From NCBI GenBank assembly GCA_021613335.1, contig JAJTWR010000278.1, forward strand, positions 299,501 to 363,500: a stretch of 64,000 nucleotides of DNA. The letters are read 5' to 3'. The position numbers were made by a program, and so were the translations under genes. A model generated the notes under the pieces. That model did not search any database. It saw only the letters and a list, made by a program, of their open reading frames with translations, and had not been told where the DNA came from. Shown here piece after piece: positions 1 through 11,100 of this stretch; position 1 is the stretch's first letter, and each line of letters starts with the position of its first letter. The DNA comes from Whitmania pigra. Lineage: Eukaryota > Annelida > Clitellata > Hirudinida > Haemopidae.

Positions 1-126
1 AAGGAATCCCTGGCATAAACGGAAGAACTAGTGTTCAAATTATTGAAACAAAAGGTGAATTGAAAACAGCATGAAAATCAAATAACAAAGTACTCTCAAT
101 AATTTTCTTTCGTTTATTCTACTTAG

Positions 127-1000
127 GAGATAAAGGCGATCAAGGCCTTCCTGGAGTTGATGGGTCACCCGGTCACACAGGAGCAGAGGGACCAAAGGGA
201 TCTCAAGGAGTTCCTGGGCCTTGTGGACCACCGGGACCAAGAGGAAAAGATGGTGAGTATTTAAGGATGATGACCGATTAAAAAAATATCAGTAAATAAT
301 TGAATTTCAATTTTTTAAAGATTACATGACAGCATCAGTAACTTAAAATTATATACATGTCTTCATCAAACAGGTGAACGAGGGCAAAAAGGTTCAACAG
401 GTTCAATTGGTCCAGCCGGAATCCAAGGTCCCCCTGGAGAGGCAGGCCCCCCAGGACCAGGGTTCTTCTTCGAAGTCACCAAAGACTGCGGCTGCAGCAA
501 TGCATCCATCTGTTTGTCGGCCTACGGACTCAAGTATTGTCTCCCACCGCCAACGGGTAAAACAGTTTTTAAATTGTCACGATTTGAAAAAGCTGAGCTG
601 TATTCATATTGCATCTCAATGTTGACTTCTGCTTGTTACAATATCTAACTGATGTCAACAAATGACAGTTATTCATGAAATTATTAAATATAAAATGGAG
701 TAAAATTAATTATTGAATTCAAATAAAAATCTTCTAATTTATTAAAATTCAATGTATCCTCCAGATGCCGTCCACTATCCGGGAAACTTCAGCAAATCGA
801 TTCTCAACTTGACGAAAAAGTTCGATTGGAGCTTCTTTCTGTTGGCGTCAAACCTCCTCAGTTACCTCGTCATCGCAGTCGTCGTCGTGTGGTTGATCGT
901 CGCAAGTCGCATCAGCAGAGCCAGGCATCAGAAGTTGATCAGAATCCTCAGGGACCATCGAGACCAACTCAACGGTTCTCCCAACCCGTCCAAAGTCTGA
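127..1000 (+). CDS. Collagen-like membrane protein, 3' part (last three exons)
   Basis: Three exons can be joined with matching phase: 127-252 (after an acceptor ending CTTAG, donor GTGAGT), 374-556 (acceptor CAG, donor GTAAAA) and 765-1000 (acceptor CCAG, stop TGA at 998-1000). The first exon is 14 uninterrupted Gly-X-Y triplets (126 bases, a multiple of nine as usual for collagen exons). The second continues with Gly-X-Y, then leaves the triple helix in a short segment with cysteines (CGCSNASIC). The last exon has N-glycosylation-type sites (NFS, NLT), a strongly hydrophobic stretch ([20 protein letters not shown]) that should span a membrane, and a basic tail (RISRARHQK). The 5' part lies to the left of the window. 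The collagen domain precedes the membrane segment, so the predicted topology is collagen outside and a short basic tail inside. Coding is firm; the exact family is not identified. Confidence 0.8.
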
Positions 1001-2720
1001 GGAGATTCGTTCGGACGTTTGAACGTGAATTATTGTTGTGAAAGTTAATAAGTTACTTAATTTTGTCGTTTTTCGTCGTTGACTTTTGACTTTTGTTCAC
1101 AATTGAGTGTGTTTTGTGGAATATTTATTACCTGGTTCTTTGTCCACATCTGTTGATATTTTGAATAAAATTGTCGTAAACCCACATCTGTTGGTATCTT
1201 GAATAAATATTCTTGTGGGACGACGGGGAATTATTTCTTTGTGGCATCCAATTTCTTTGTTGTAATCACAGATGAGTTGCTTTGAAAGCCTAAAATAATT
1301 TTTGAATATTTGAACCGGAGAAAACCCATAAAATTTCATGAAACTTCAAATATCTACTTTGTAGCTTGTTGGTGCTTTATGAAAATTTGAATAAATTATT
1401 AAGAAGATGTCTTATTTTAATTTCAACTTTAACACCAGTTTCAGGGTTTATTTAGAAAATTTAACTTGAAGCATCATTGACATTTTACATGAGCATGAAT
1501 ATTTAACTCTCTGAAAGCGATTTCAATAATGATTCTAACTTAATCAACACTTTGTTTAAGGATCTATTACAATATATTATTTATGTAATGTTATCATTGT
1601 AATACATTACTATTGAGAAACATTAAATGTCTTGTGAATTTTTGCCATTCTTTTATAGATATTTATTGAGGATAATTGATGCATCTTCTGGTAGATGAAA
1701 ATGATAATTAGTGTTATAACCCTGCACGGATGGCATTGATTTATTTATAAAAATTTACTGATTAAATTTTTAGTAGTTTAGAAAGGAGTTATAAAACCGT
1801 TTACACTTAGAAATAATAATTAATAGATAGAATGAGGCTGAAAAATTACTAAATTGTAAAAATTGCTAAAATAATTTTATATGTAACATTATTCGTGGAA
1901 TTACGATATTTTTGCATTTATTAATAACCAGGTGGTGTTGAGGACAATGGTCTCAAAAAATCATATAAAATCTAAACAAACGAGGGTGAATGGTTATTTT
2001 TTTATGTTCTTTCACAGTGTTGGACGAAACATAGAGTATAAAATAATTTTAGTAAATAATCATTCATTCATTCATTCATTCATTCATTCATTCATTCATT
2101 CATTCATTCATTCAAAGACATGAAATCCAATCTACCTTTTCTCATTCACCACCGCCAAATCCCCGATCACATCCGCTCATCTTCACCAACCAGTCCATAA
2201 ATCATCCATCGTCAACCAAAGCTTTTCCCATGCCTCGCCCTTCGTCTGGAACAACCCGCCTCCCATCATCCGGTCACAGCCTACGCTCGAGCACTTGTGC
2301 CGTCGTTAAGCTCAGACGGGAGGATTTAATTGATTCCGAAAAGATGCGAAGATATATATGATTTTGATTTAGAGGACAGCGTCGCGGAATAATACATTTT
2401 ATTGCGTCCCAAAATCTATATTATATTATATATATATATATTATATATATTTATATTATTTTATAAATTTTGTCTTTATTTATAATGTTTATATTAGTTT
2501 ATATATTTTGGCTGTGTTTATAGTGTTTATAGTGTTTACATCAGTGCCGTAGCCAGAAAATGATTTCGGAGGGGAGTTAAAATTTTTTATTTTTTCAAGT
2601 TGTAATGTCACATTACAATACAATTTCTCAGAATATTTTTTGGACGACAATCAATGCAAAGAAATTTCTGATATTTTGTGCAATGTATGGCTAGGTGAAA
2701 AGGACGTCGGTATGTCTGGT
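1001..2720. other. Intergenic AT-rich sequence with a CATT microsatellite
   Basis: A polyadenylation signal AATAAA at 1164-1169 could serve the collagen-like gene. A (CATT)n tract runs from about 2059 to 2114. A sequence resembling a hAT left end (CAGTGCCGTAGCCAG) appears near 2544, but I find no matching right end. No gene is visible. Confidence 0.5.
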
Positions 2721-3175
2721 TTTGTTAGATTAGGTTGCGGTGTCGCTTTGTTTCAAGGACGTCACATGGTTTATCAGTTCTATAAAATGATGGAGAGGAT
2801 AAATCTGGTATGAGTCGAACATCAACAACGACTATTTTTTTTTTGCAAGGCTTAGCAGAGCGAATGTCATTTAAGTTTCTCTAAACTGAGAAGCATTTCG
2901 ATAAGATGGCTGACTTTATCCTTCTGTTGACCAGCCTACGACACAAATCAGATCTAACATGTGCCTTTTAAACTCCTGGAAATAAACCGAAAAAGTGCCA
3001 ACAGTCTGTTGTTTCAATAATAGAATGTCACAAGTCTGGTCCCAGAACTGATGCCCGGTTCATGAACGGAAGCTCTCAGGAGTGGAACGTTAGTGTTTTA
3101 GATCATGAGATGTGACAATGAAGTCCAGATTAGGTTGCGGTGTCGCTCTGTTTCAAGGACGTCACATGGTCGACT
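2721..3175. repeat. Pair of about 45-bp direct repeats, 400 bp apart
   Basis: A block reading AGATTAGGTTGCGGTGTCGC and continuing through a GACGTCACATGGT end occurs at about 2727-2771 and again at about 3127-3171 with one or two differences. The first copy is followed by a TATAAAA-like sequence and, about 220 bp on, AATAAA, as in an LTR promoter and poly(A) region. I cannot define termini, so only the repeat is called. Confidence 0.5.
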
Positions 3176-3830
3176 GATAAAAATGTTTTGACTTTGATCA
3201 CTCGCGCTTGAACTAACAACCTCCATTAAATTCCCCATCGAGTACTCTCGAACTGGCGAGTTCATCGCATTACAGAGATTTCACAAAATTTCATAAAATA
3301 ATGTTTTCTACTTTGCAGATAGTATTAAAAGTGGTCAACGATGGTTCTGCCTGCCTGTTGTACACTATAAAAACTTTTTATTAAAAAGTGACTTCTCCCG
3401 GCCTTGAACCTCACAGACGGATCAATTTCATAACATTCCGGGAACATACAATCTTCCCGACGGCATGAATGTTCCAGTTAGTTGTTTAGAGACGACAATC
3501 GTACGATCGACTTCTGACTGCGTTGTTGTTGTTGCTGCAACAATATGCAGACGATGAGACGACTTGCTGCTCTTGTCGCTCGAATCGTGGAAGTAACTTG
3601 TCCGAATTTTCAGAAGTTGTATTACACTGTTCCAAGTAGAACCGAAGTATTCCTTTTGTTTCCATTCCACACCACGAGGCGCTTTAACCACAAGAAGACG
3701 ATGTTGAAGTCGTCATGGCATCTTTAACAGCTGCAAGTGAAATTTTGTCAAACAGAAAACCTTCATCAATCAGGGGCGCCGAGAGCCAACAAGGGCCCCA
3801 GGGCAGGACATCATTGACCTTGTTAAAATA

Positions 3831-3987
3831 CAGTCAATTCCGGATATAGTCGAGTCTGTTACAGTCAAGCTGATCTTTTGCACCTTGTAAACCATACGTA
3901 GCTTACTATTTCGATTATAGTAAATATTCGGTTATAGTCAAGTCAACAGCCTACAGTTTTGGACGTGACTATATCCGGAATTGACCG
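3831..3987. mobile_element. Tigger/pogo-type MITE nested in the hAT element
   Basis: A 157-bp segment begins CAGTCAATTCCGGATATAGT and ends with its near-exact inverse (ACTATATCCGGAATTGACCG). It is flanked by TA on both sides (3829-3830 and 3988-3989). Long CAG-starting inverted repeats with a TA duplication are typical of pogo/Tigger. No coding capacity. Confidence 0.8.
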
Positions 3988-4456
3988 TATTTAGAAATTT
4001 TGTCGCAAAAATAATACCTGTAAATCGAGGTAAATGTTACATTCAAGGTTCAACATTCGTGCATACATGGTGTTAAATTAAAATATAAAAATGACTTTTG
4101 CAAAGGTAAACGCTGTTCTTCATCTAATTTGAATTTATTTGTTTTACAGTTAATCAAAATGAAAGTAGTAATTTTTGGTGGTCAAACACGCAGCGAGGCG
4201 CTTTAAATTAGCCAACTCTAATCATCGATGAGCCTATCAGTTTTTCATTTCATCATAATTGTGTCTGCAACGACCGTTACACCATACAGCCTTAGTCAAA
4301 GATAACCAGCCACATGCTACGGGTACAGATTTGTGTGCAAGTTCTTAAAAACGATGTAATTATGTGGAACCGACTTTTACGACATGCAAGAGAGATGGCT
4401 ACAACAAAACTTTGCGAGCTTTTATGCGTGCAGACAGTTGAATTATGCTGTTGTAA

Positions 4457-4756
4457 TCAATCGTTCTTGCAAGTCGACTTTCCACTGCCAGCATTCCAAG
4501 GCTGGTCAGGTGTTCTTGACACATTGTCTGATCTCAGAACATTTTTAACTCGGGCCAATGTGATGAAAGATCGTTCTGCTTGAGCAACGGTAACCGGAAG
4601 CCTGCAGAAGATACGTATCATAATGACAACGTTTGGAAACAGTGTATCGATTTTCAAAGTGTGTAGACGGTTCAGCAATTCGAATGGCGACAGACTTTTC
4701 TGTCCGAGGTTTGCAACGTGTATAGTTTTCAGATGCTCCAGCTCATTCAACAGCAT
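4457..4756 (-). pseudogene. hAT transposase C-terminal dimerisation fragment
   Basis: A 99-codon open frame on the minus strand carries a recognisable hAT dimerisation motif (VTVAQAERSFITLARVKNVL), the segment of hAT transposases that mediates oligomer formation. It lacks the BED finger and the catalytic aspartates. It lies within the terminal inverted repeats of the element at 3771-5427 and is a fossil fragment. Confidence 0.7.
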
Positions 4757-5603
4757 ATCGACTGAATTTCTAAGAGGCCGACTGTATCCATGGAATTCCC
4801 ACCAACTTCCCTTCTAGAGTAAGTGATGCATCAGCTTCTACGGGTACAGCCCTGCCGTTTGGAGACGCAACAATAAACGCTTCGCTCAACATGCGCCGAC
4901 TTTTCGACTGCATCAGTTATTTGAGAAAATTTCACGAACGTCAGTTTGTAACCTAACATGTGGTACAGAAATGACGTCCAATGCGTTAATATAAATTGCA
5001 AGAGATCATTATAAAATGTTTGACTCGAAGTGGGCGTTTCAGCATTATCCTACGTTTTTCCTAGTTACGACGCCATTATTAAAAACTCCACAGAAATACA
5101 AATGATGGTAAATCAAGCCCTTCCTGCCAGGGAACAACACAAATCAAAGGATCTGTAATGGTCCGTTTCGCCTAAAATGGTGTGGGCGTCCTACCACCTT
5201 ACCCTAGCATCTCACAGCAGAATACAGAGTTTATACACCCTACGTGAAATGGACTGTTTGTTCGGCAGTATATAATCTAAAACTGTGGGGCTATTAGAAC
5301 AATAAGTTCTGTCGCCTACGGTAAACGATGAGACTTGCAAAAATTGACATGATCGGGCCTGCCGGGCTCCCTTACAGATGCGGGCCCCCTGGCAGTGACC
5401 CCACCTGCCCCCCTCTCGGCGTCACTGGCATCAATAGTTGAAATTACACGTGTACATGACGGCGAAGGTTTTTCACAATTCAGAGCCATCGGACGCCGTC
5501 GCGGTTGCGACACTTAAATCAATAGCTGCAATCGTTGGTGGCATATTTTATGGAAAATCACAAACTGACTGCAAAACGTTAGGTCGACGAAAAGGACTCA
5601 GAC

Positions 5604-6203
5604 TCAAAAGATGAACAAATGAAATTCTGGTGTAGGAGTTCTAAGCTTGTGAGACGGATTCAACGATCTGCTGCTGGTGTTCGTTGTGGTACTTGAAGCA
5701 CAAGAAGCGATCGAAAGCGAATGCTCTTCAATTGACGCCTTCTCCACAACAACATTATTGACTGTCGAAACAACAACATCGTTCAAAACTGACTTGTTGG
5801 TCAATTGAGTTGTTGGCGAGATAAGATTCGTTTGTACATTCTCGCCATATTTACCACTCGACATCTCATATGGTGGTGGTGACAGGGGACTACAACAAGA
5901 GGAATCGTAGCTGGCGGTGACGGTTTCTGATGACGACGACGAAGGCGAACAAGTAGATGTGAAAGCTTTAATGGCTTCTCCCTCCATCACCTTGTAACCG
6001 TGGCGACGGCGATGATGACGATGTCGAAAAATTAGAGCGGCCCTGCGAAATATCATCGGCGATGATGACGAAAACGATGACGATGAGGAAGACACACAAG
6101 ATGATGATAGTGGTGATAGTCCAGGCGCCCCTGCAATTGCTGTGGTCGCGGATGGTTTGAAAGTCGTCGTCACATGAGAGGACGATGAGCTCATAATTTC
6201 CAT
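5604..6203 (-). CDS. Serine-rich low-complexity open frame, possible gene
   Basis: A 199-codon frame without introns begins ATG and ends at 5604. The predicted protein is rich in Ser and Thr, with a basic patch (FRHRHHRRRHGYKV), a PY-type motif (SPPPYEM) and no recognisable domain. Part of the Ser content comes from GATGAC-type simple repeats, which produce open frames by chance in this genome, but the middle and C-terminal thirds are of normal complexity. It lies between two hAT elements, and I see no clear promoter or poly(A) signal. It could be a terminal exon, a retrocopy or chance; I do not recognise it. Confidence 0.3.
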   Translation of the reverse strand: MEIMSSSSSHVTTTFKPSATTAIAGAPGLSPLSSSCVSSSSSSFSSSSPMIFRRAALIFRHRHHRRRHGYKVMEGEAIKAFTSTCSPSSSSSETVTASYDSSCCSPLSPPPYEMSSGKYGENVQTNLISPTTQLTNKSVLNDVVVSTVNNVVVEKASIEEHSLSIASCASSTTTNTSSRSLNPSHKLRTPTPEFHLFIF

Positions 6204-6314
6204 AATTGCTTGATTTTATTGGTTTAAATGAAAGTTTAGTTTAGTTTTTCAATGAAGGTTTCATCGAATCACAAAAATATGTACGGATATTCATTAATTG
6301 AATGATATGTAATG

Positions 6315-7121
6315 CAGTGATGGGCAAATCAAATCGCGATTTAGGCAAGGTTACGATTCGATTTGAACATTGTTGGATTCGATTTGGGCCTCCCGATTTT
6401 GATTTTATTCGATTTGCATTTTTTTCGATTCGATTTGAAAAGTAAATCGAATCTCCAGATTTGTGGAGCAGCCGTTCATTTGAACCAATTATAGGAGTGA
6501 AATTCCACTACTTTGATGAACGCCTTCAGCTGAAAACAAAGACGGCTGCATACAGACACTTTGGGTCAAAACACACAGGAAAAAATATTTGTGCAGCTTT
6601 TGAGGAAATACTGTCAGAGTATGGAATGCAGAGCATTGACATTAGATATGTTGTTACTGACAATGCCAGAAACATGCTTAAAGCCTTCACAATATTTTCA
6701 GAGGAAGCTGCCAGGTTTGCGTTAGATTGTACGGAAGATAAAAGTGAAATGAGAGAACGTGATGAGGCTTCAGAGCCATTGAATGACATTGATGAAATTT
6801 TGGGCAGCTAAGGGTCACCGCTTTCCGAAACTAAAACGACTTGCCCGTAGACTTCTAAGCATTCCGGCATCATCTGGATGCTTTTCAGGTGCTTTTGTCT
6901 CTGCAAGAAGAAGTCGATTGTCAGCGTCAACTGTGGCTGTTGAGGGAACATAGAACTGACTCAAACTTGGTTTAATGATTTTTTTTAAACGGTAATAAAA
7001 CTGTCATAAATGAATGTTGGCTGTTGATTTCATTGTGTTGTTTTTCAAGAAAAAATTTGCGAAGCTACGGCAGCAGTAAATTTTGGAAGATTTGATTCGA
7101 TTTGGGATTTGCCCATCACAT
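6315..7121 (+). mobile_element. Internally deleted hAT element
   Basis: The left end CAGTGATGGGCAAATC is mirrored by GATTTGCCCATCACAT at the right. The flanking octamers ATGTAATG (6307-6314) and TTGTAATG (7122-7129) match at 7 of 8 positions. Subterminal regions are rich in GATTCGATTTG repeats on both sides. One central transposase fragment survives at 6461-6811. Confidence 0.8.
6461..6811 (+). pseudogene. hAT transposase central fragment
   Basis: A 116-codon frame contains residues typical of the hAT RNase H-like catalytic core: a conserved strand near GVKFHYFDERL, then HTGKNI, and YVVTDNARNMLKAF, where the Asp of TDNA corresponds to a catalytic aspartate of hAT enzymes. The N-terminal zinc finger and the C-terminal dimerisation part are absent, and the flanking inverted repeats show the copy has been shortened. 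Non-functional. Confidence 0.75.
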
Positions 7122-7129
7122 TTGTAATG

Positions 7130-8137
7130 TGAACATTTATTAAATATTCTTTTTACATTCTATATCAATTACCATTAATGTTATCCGCAATAATTATGTT
7201 ATTTGTAAAGCCAACATGACAAATCTTAATATCAATGATTATTTCATAATTTTTAATAAAAATAACTATTAAAAAATTAGTAGCGATCATAATTAGGAAT
7301 GTCTCTGAATAATCCATCAAAGGTTTCAAAGTTCCGTCAAGTATTCAGTTCAGTTCATAAAAACTAAATATTATTCAGTTCGGTTCTTAAATAACAGACG
7401 ATAGTCAATTTCAAGGTGCTGTGTTCAAACCTTGTACTGATGAATGCATGGTGAAACAATTTACATTTGAAATATTTGCTTTAAAAAAGCATTAAAAATA
7501 TTGAACAACTAAAGAATAACTCACAACAAAGTTAACAACCTTGTGGTTATATATGGAGACCTGTTGTTTCGCCCGACATCATATGAAAGACCATAAATGG
7601 TATCGGAGAGCATGGGAGAAGAATAGCCTAAAAAGACTAATTAAATCAGCAAAATACGAAAACATTTAGATACATAAACGTTTTACAAAATAAAGGACTT
7701 TTTATTAATTACTAAAGACATTGTTTGGACAAAATTTAAAAGAAAATAATTTGATAATTTAAAAGTAAATTGAGTACTACTGCTTGTTACCTTGTTACTC
7801 TAAATATGACATTATTATTGATTTTGAATTGCAATTTTTATTCAATCAAAACAAATTTAGAACAAGTATATAACATCAGAATTTATATATATATTCCAAA
7901 TTTGGTTCTGATTAGACCAAGTTTCAAAAATTATGCAACATTTTAGGGACGCTTCTAACATGGGCTGTGATATACATAAAATAAAGAAATAAACAACCGT
8001 TATCTTATTTCTAAAATTTAACGTGTGTTTATTCTTACCAAATTCGTAATAAGACCTAAAACAATCGCATAAAAATTGGAGCACGTTGATTACTTTCATA
8101 AAAGCATGTGTAATCCAAAAGACACATCTCTTTTATT
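7130..8137. other. AT-rich intergenic stretch, nothing recognised
   Basis: I see no coding, RNA or transposon signal between the hAT element and the 3' end of the metalloprotease gene, apart from the probable poly(A) signal at its right edge. Confidence 0.4.
8132..8137 (-). promoter_or_regulatory. Polyadenylation signal AATAAA of the metalloprotease gene
   Basis: Read on the minus strand, AATAAA lies directly after the TAA stop codon (8138-8140). This very short 3' end is compatible with a compact 3' UTR, unless a more distal signal is used. Confidence 0.45.
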
Positions 8138-11100
8138 TTAGAGCATTACTATTTCGATTTTAACACTTTTCCTTAGGGTATCTTCGCATGCCTTGCAGCA
8201 CCTGCTTCTGACTTGGTCTTGGTGGCACGAGGAAGAATTATATTCCACCAACTGCTCACAGGTGAATTTATTTGACACACCATCCATGTCGCCATCGATG
8301 CAATAATCTGAGTTTTAATTTTTTACTATTTGTAATTCAGAAATTATTTTAAATTAAATTAATCACTATTTAATAAAGTATTATTTTATAAATATCTCTG
8401 TAAAGCGTAATTAATCTGTTTTTTCATCTAAAACACATGAATGTAAATGTTGAATTTTAACTACTAAGTCCGTTTATTGCTATAATTAACTATAAGAAGT
8501 ATGAGTGACCAACTTGTGAGAAGAATGTATAAAATGACAAAGAAAGAAAGATACCAAATATTACATTACATTATGGTATAACTAATTATATATTATCCGT
8601 TTATTGCTATAATTAACTATAGGAAGTATGAGTGACCAACTTGTGAGAAGAATGTATAAAAGGACAAAGAAAGAAAGATACCAAATATTACATTACATTA
8701 TGGTAAAACTAATTATATATTATCGAACCTAGATATTATAATACTATAACATAAAAAAAAGCTGCATTTTAACAGCGTTAAGTTAAATGTTGAACATTTA
8801 CTTTCAAATGTTAAGAAATTACATATGGTTAAGAACTTGTGAAATTCACCTTCGAAGCTCCTACAAGAAACACTGCACGCTTCCTTAACAACATCCACAT
8901 AATAGCAGAGACCGGGGTCATTTTTAACCAACTCCTTGCAACCTTCATAAGATTGCGTGACACCCAGACCCTTGCAGCAGTGAACAACGAGTCTAAAGTC
9001 TCCTTTTGATGAGTAATATGAAGATTAATGTTAAATTTGATTAGTCTAACGTACAACATAGAACACTACTTAATTGTGCTAAGATATAAAATAGAATACT
9101 GCTTTAAATCGTACTTCCAAACAGAGTGGTACCGGGAGTTGTTGGAAGTGTTGTTGTCGTTGGGGGAGAAGTTGTTGTGGTAGTGGCGACCGGTTTTGTT
9201 TTCTTGGAAAAAATTGTTGTTGCAGTTGTTATTGTTGAAGAAACAATTTTAGTGACCGAGGAAAGATAAGCGGCACAGGTTTGACAACAGTATTGAGTGG
9301 AAAGGTGACATACAGCAGGAATTATGTCCTGACAATCAACACCTTTGTCTCCATAGAGACAGTTGACATCCGATGGGTTCTGGACCAGAGCACTGCAGGT
9401 TTTACAACAGGTGATTGCGTAATAACCGTTGTAACAATCCTTTGGTTCAAGGCTGAGACATTCGTCTGTAGTGTCTTGACAACCTGAGCAAAATAATTTG
9501 AAAAATTTGTTGTGATTGAACGGAAAGAAATTCTAGTTTCTCATTAACATCGACATTGTTATTATTGAAATATACGTTATAGTGGCATAACAAGAGTTAT
9601 CCTTGATACTATTACAGACCCTCAATATTAACATCAATTAAAATCATTTCATTGTTTCACTTTTACTAATTAATGCTCCAACCTCCGTTCTTTGTCCTAT
9701 TGCCTTCACAAGAGGCACAACAATCAAGTTTGACATTCTTTTCATTGCACTTGTTCTTTGGATCCCGATCAATTTCATCTTTACAAAGTAATTCTGAGTA
9801 CCGAGGTAGTTTGTAGTCACCGTTGATGCAATGCTCTGTTCAAAATGGGTTGATTGGAGTTTCTTACATTTTCAGCGGCACATAATATCAATTTTCCGGA
9901 AATATTATTGTAATTCAAATAATACTGAACATTTACTTGGAGCTCGTGGGGCCCTGACATCGTTCACACATTTTCCTCTGATGCACCAAGACCCGGTAGA
10001 ACAGCTGGTACCATCCAATGCCATGAATTCATCTTCACAGACCTTACCCGTGAAGCAACTGATGCTTTCGCACATGTAATGATTTGTCTTGTCGCCCTTC
10101 GCATGTTTATAGTTTTTGTAATCACACAAATAGTATTGAAATATTAATCGAACTTTTGTTTAAAGTTACAATGTACAACGTTAATATTGTATACTTGCAA
10201 AGCATTAAGCATTAATGGAATTAATTTTATGGATTTGTCGAAAGTATAACTTTTCATTTGTGGGATCTGATTAAATACTTCAATTAAAATTATGGAACAA
10301 AATGTGTCGAATGAAAAGTTTAGAAAATCTCACGCCGCAATAGAAAGACTTGGGCCCGAAAATTATTTTGCATTGATCATCAAAATCATAGATTTGTCCA
10401 GGAAATAAATTTACAAATATTTCACTCTCTTGACCACTGGCGACATATTCTCCTTCTTTAACCAAACAATTATTGTTCGATCTGCAGCACAACAATATTA
10501 AACAACGCCATTGTATTAATGTAATGAATGTGGTTTTTGAAATAAGATATTCATAAGGTATAGGTTTAAAATTATATGTATTTATTTAATTATTGCATAA
10601 TTATGTAATAGATTAAAATATTGTTTATAATTATGTATTTAAATTATATATAATAATTTTAAATTTAATTTTAATCCAGCTTTCCACTCACTTGTCTAGA
10701 TTTTCAATGGATTTTTCCAAGTAAAGAACAGAACAATTAGAAAAGGGAAAAGAGTTGTAAACTGGTTTACGTGAGAGTGCTGTTTTCATGATGAAATCTC
10801 TATCTGTGCAGCTTTTTTCATCATCGTGTTCCATGCCCAGGCTTTTTTGTGGAAAACGTTAGTAATATTAGATATGCGTATGTCAGTAATATCATAACTG
10901 TATGTTTAGGATGACTGTTAATCTCAATCTCACACATAACTATTCCTCTAATGAGAACACGTAAAAACTTACGTATGGCCCATCTCATGAGCTGTGACTG
11001 ATATGGCGTAAAAAAACTCATCGTACTGAACGATGGTATTGCTATAGGTACTGCAAATCGCGTCCATATAGGTTATACCTTTTATGCTTTTATTTGCGTC

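Larger units (their letters stand above)
3771..5427 (-). mobile_element. hAT-type DNA transposon remnant
   Basis: The left end CAGGGGCGCCGAGAG and right end CTCTCGGCGTCACTG form imperfect terminal inverted repeats. Flanking octamers TCATCAAT and GCATCAAT match at 7 of 8 positions, as expected for a hAT target duplication. Inside, on the minus strand at 4457-4756, a frame contains the hAT C-terminal dimerisation signature (LPVTVAQAERSF followed by LARVKNVLRS). The rest of the transposase is missing or too decayed to read, so this copy is inactive. A pogo/Tigger-type MITE is nested at 3831-3987. Confidence 0.8.

Noticed and set aside
3428..4583. Short frames on both strands within and next to the hAT element
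   Set aside because: Apart from the dimerisation fragment they match no transposase motif and overlap in conflicting frames.
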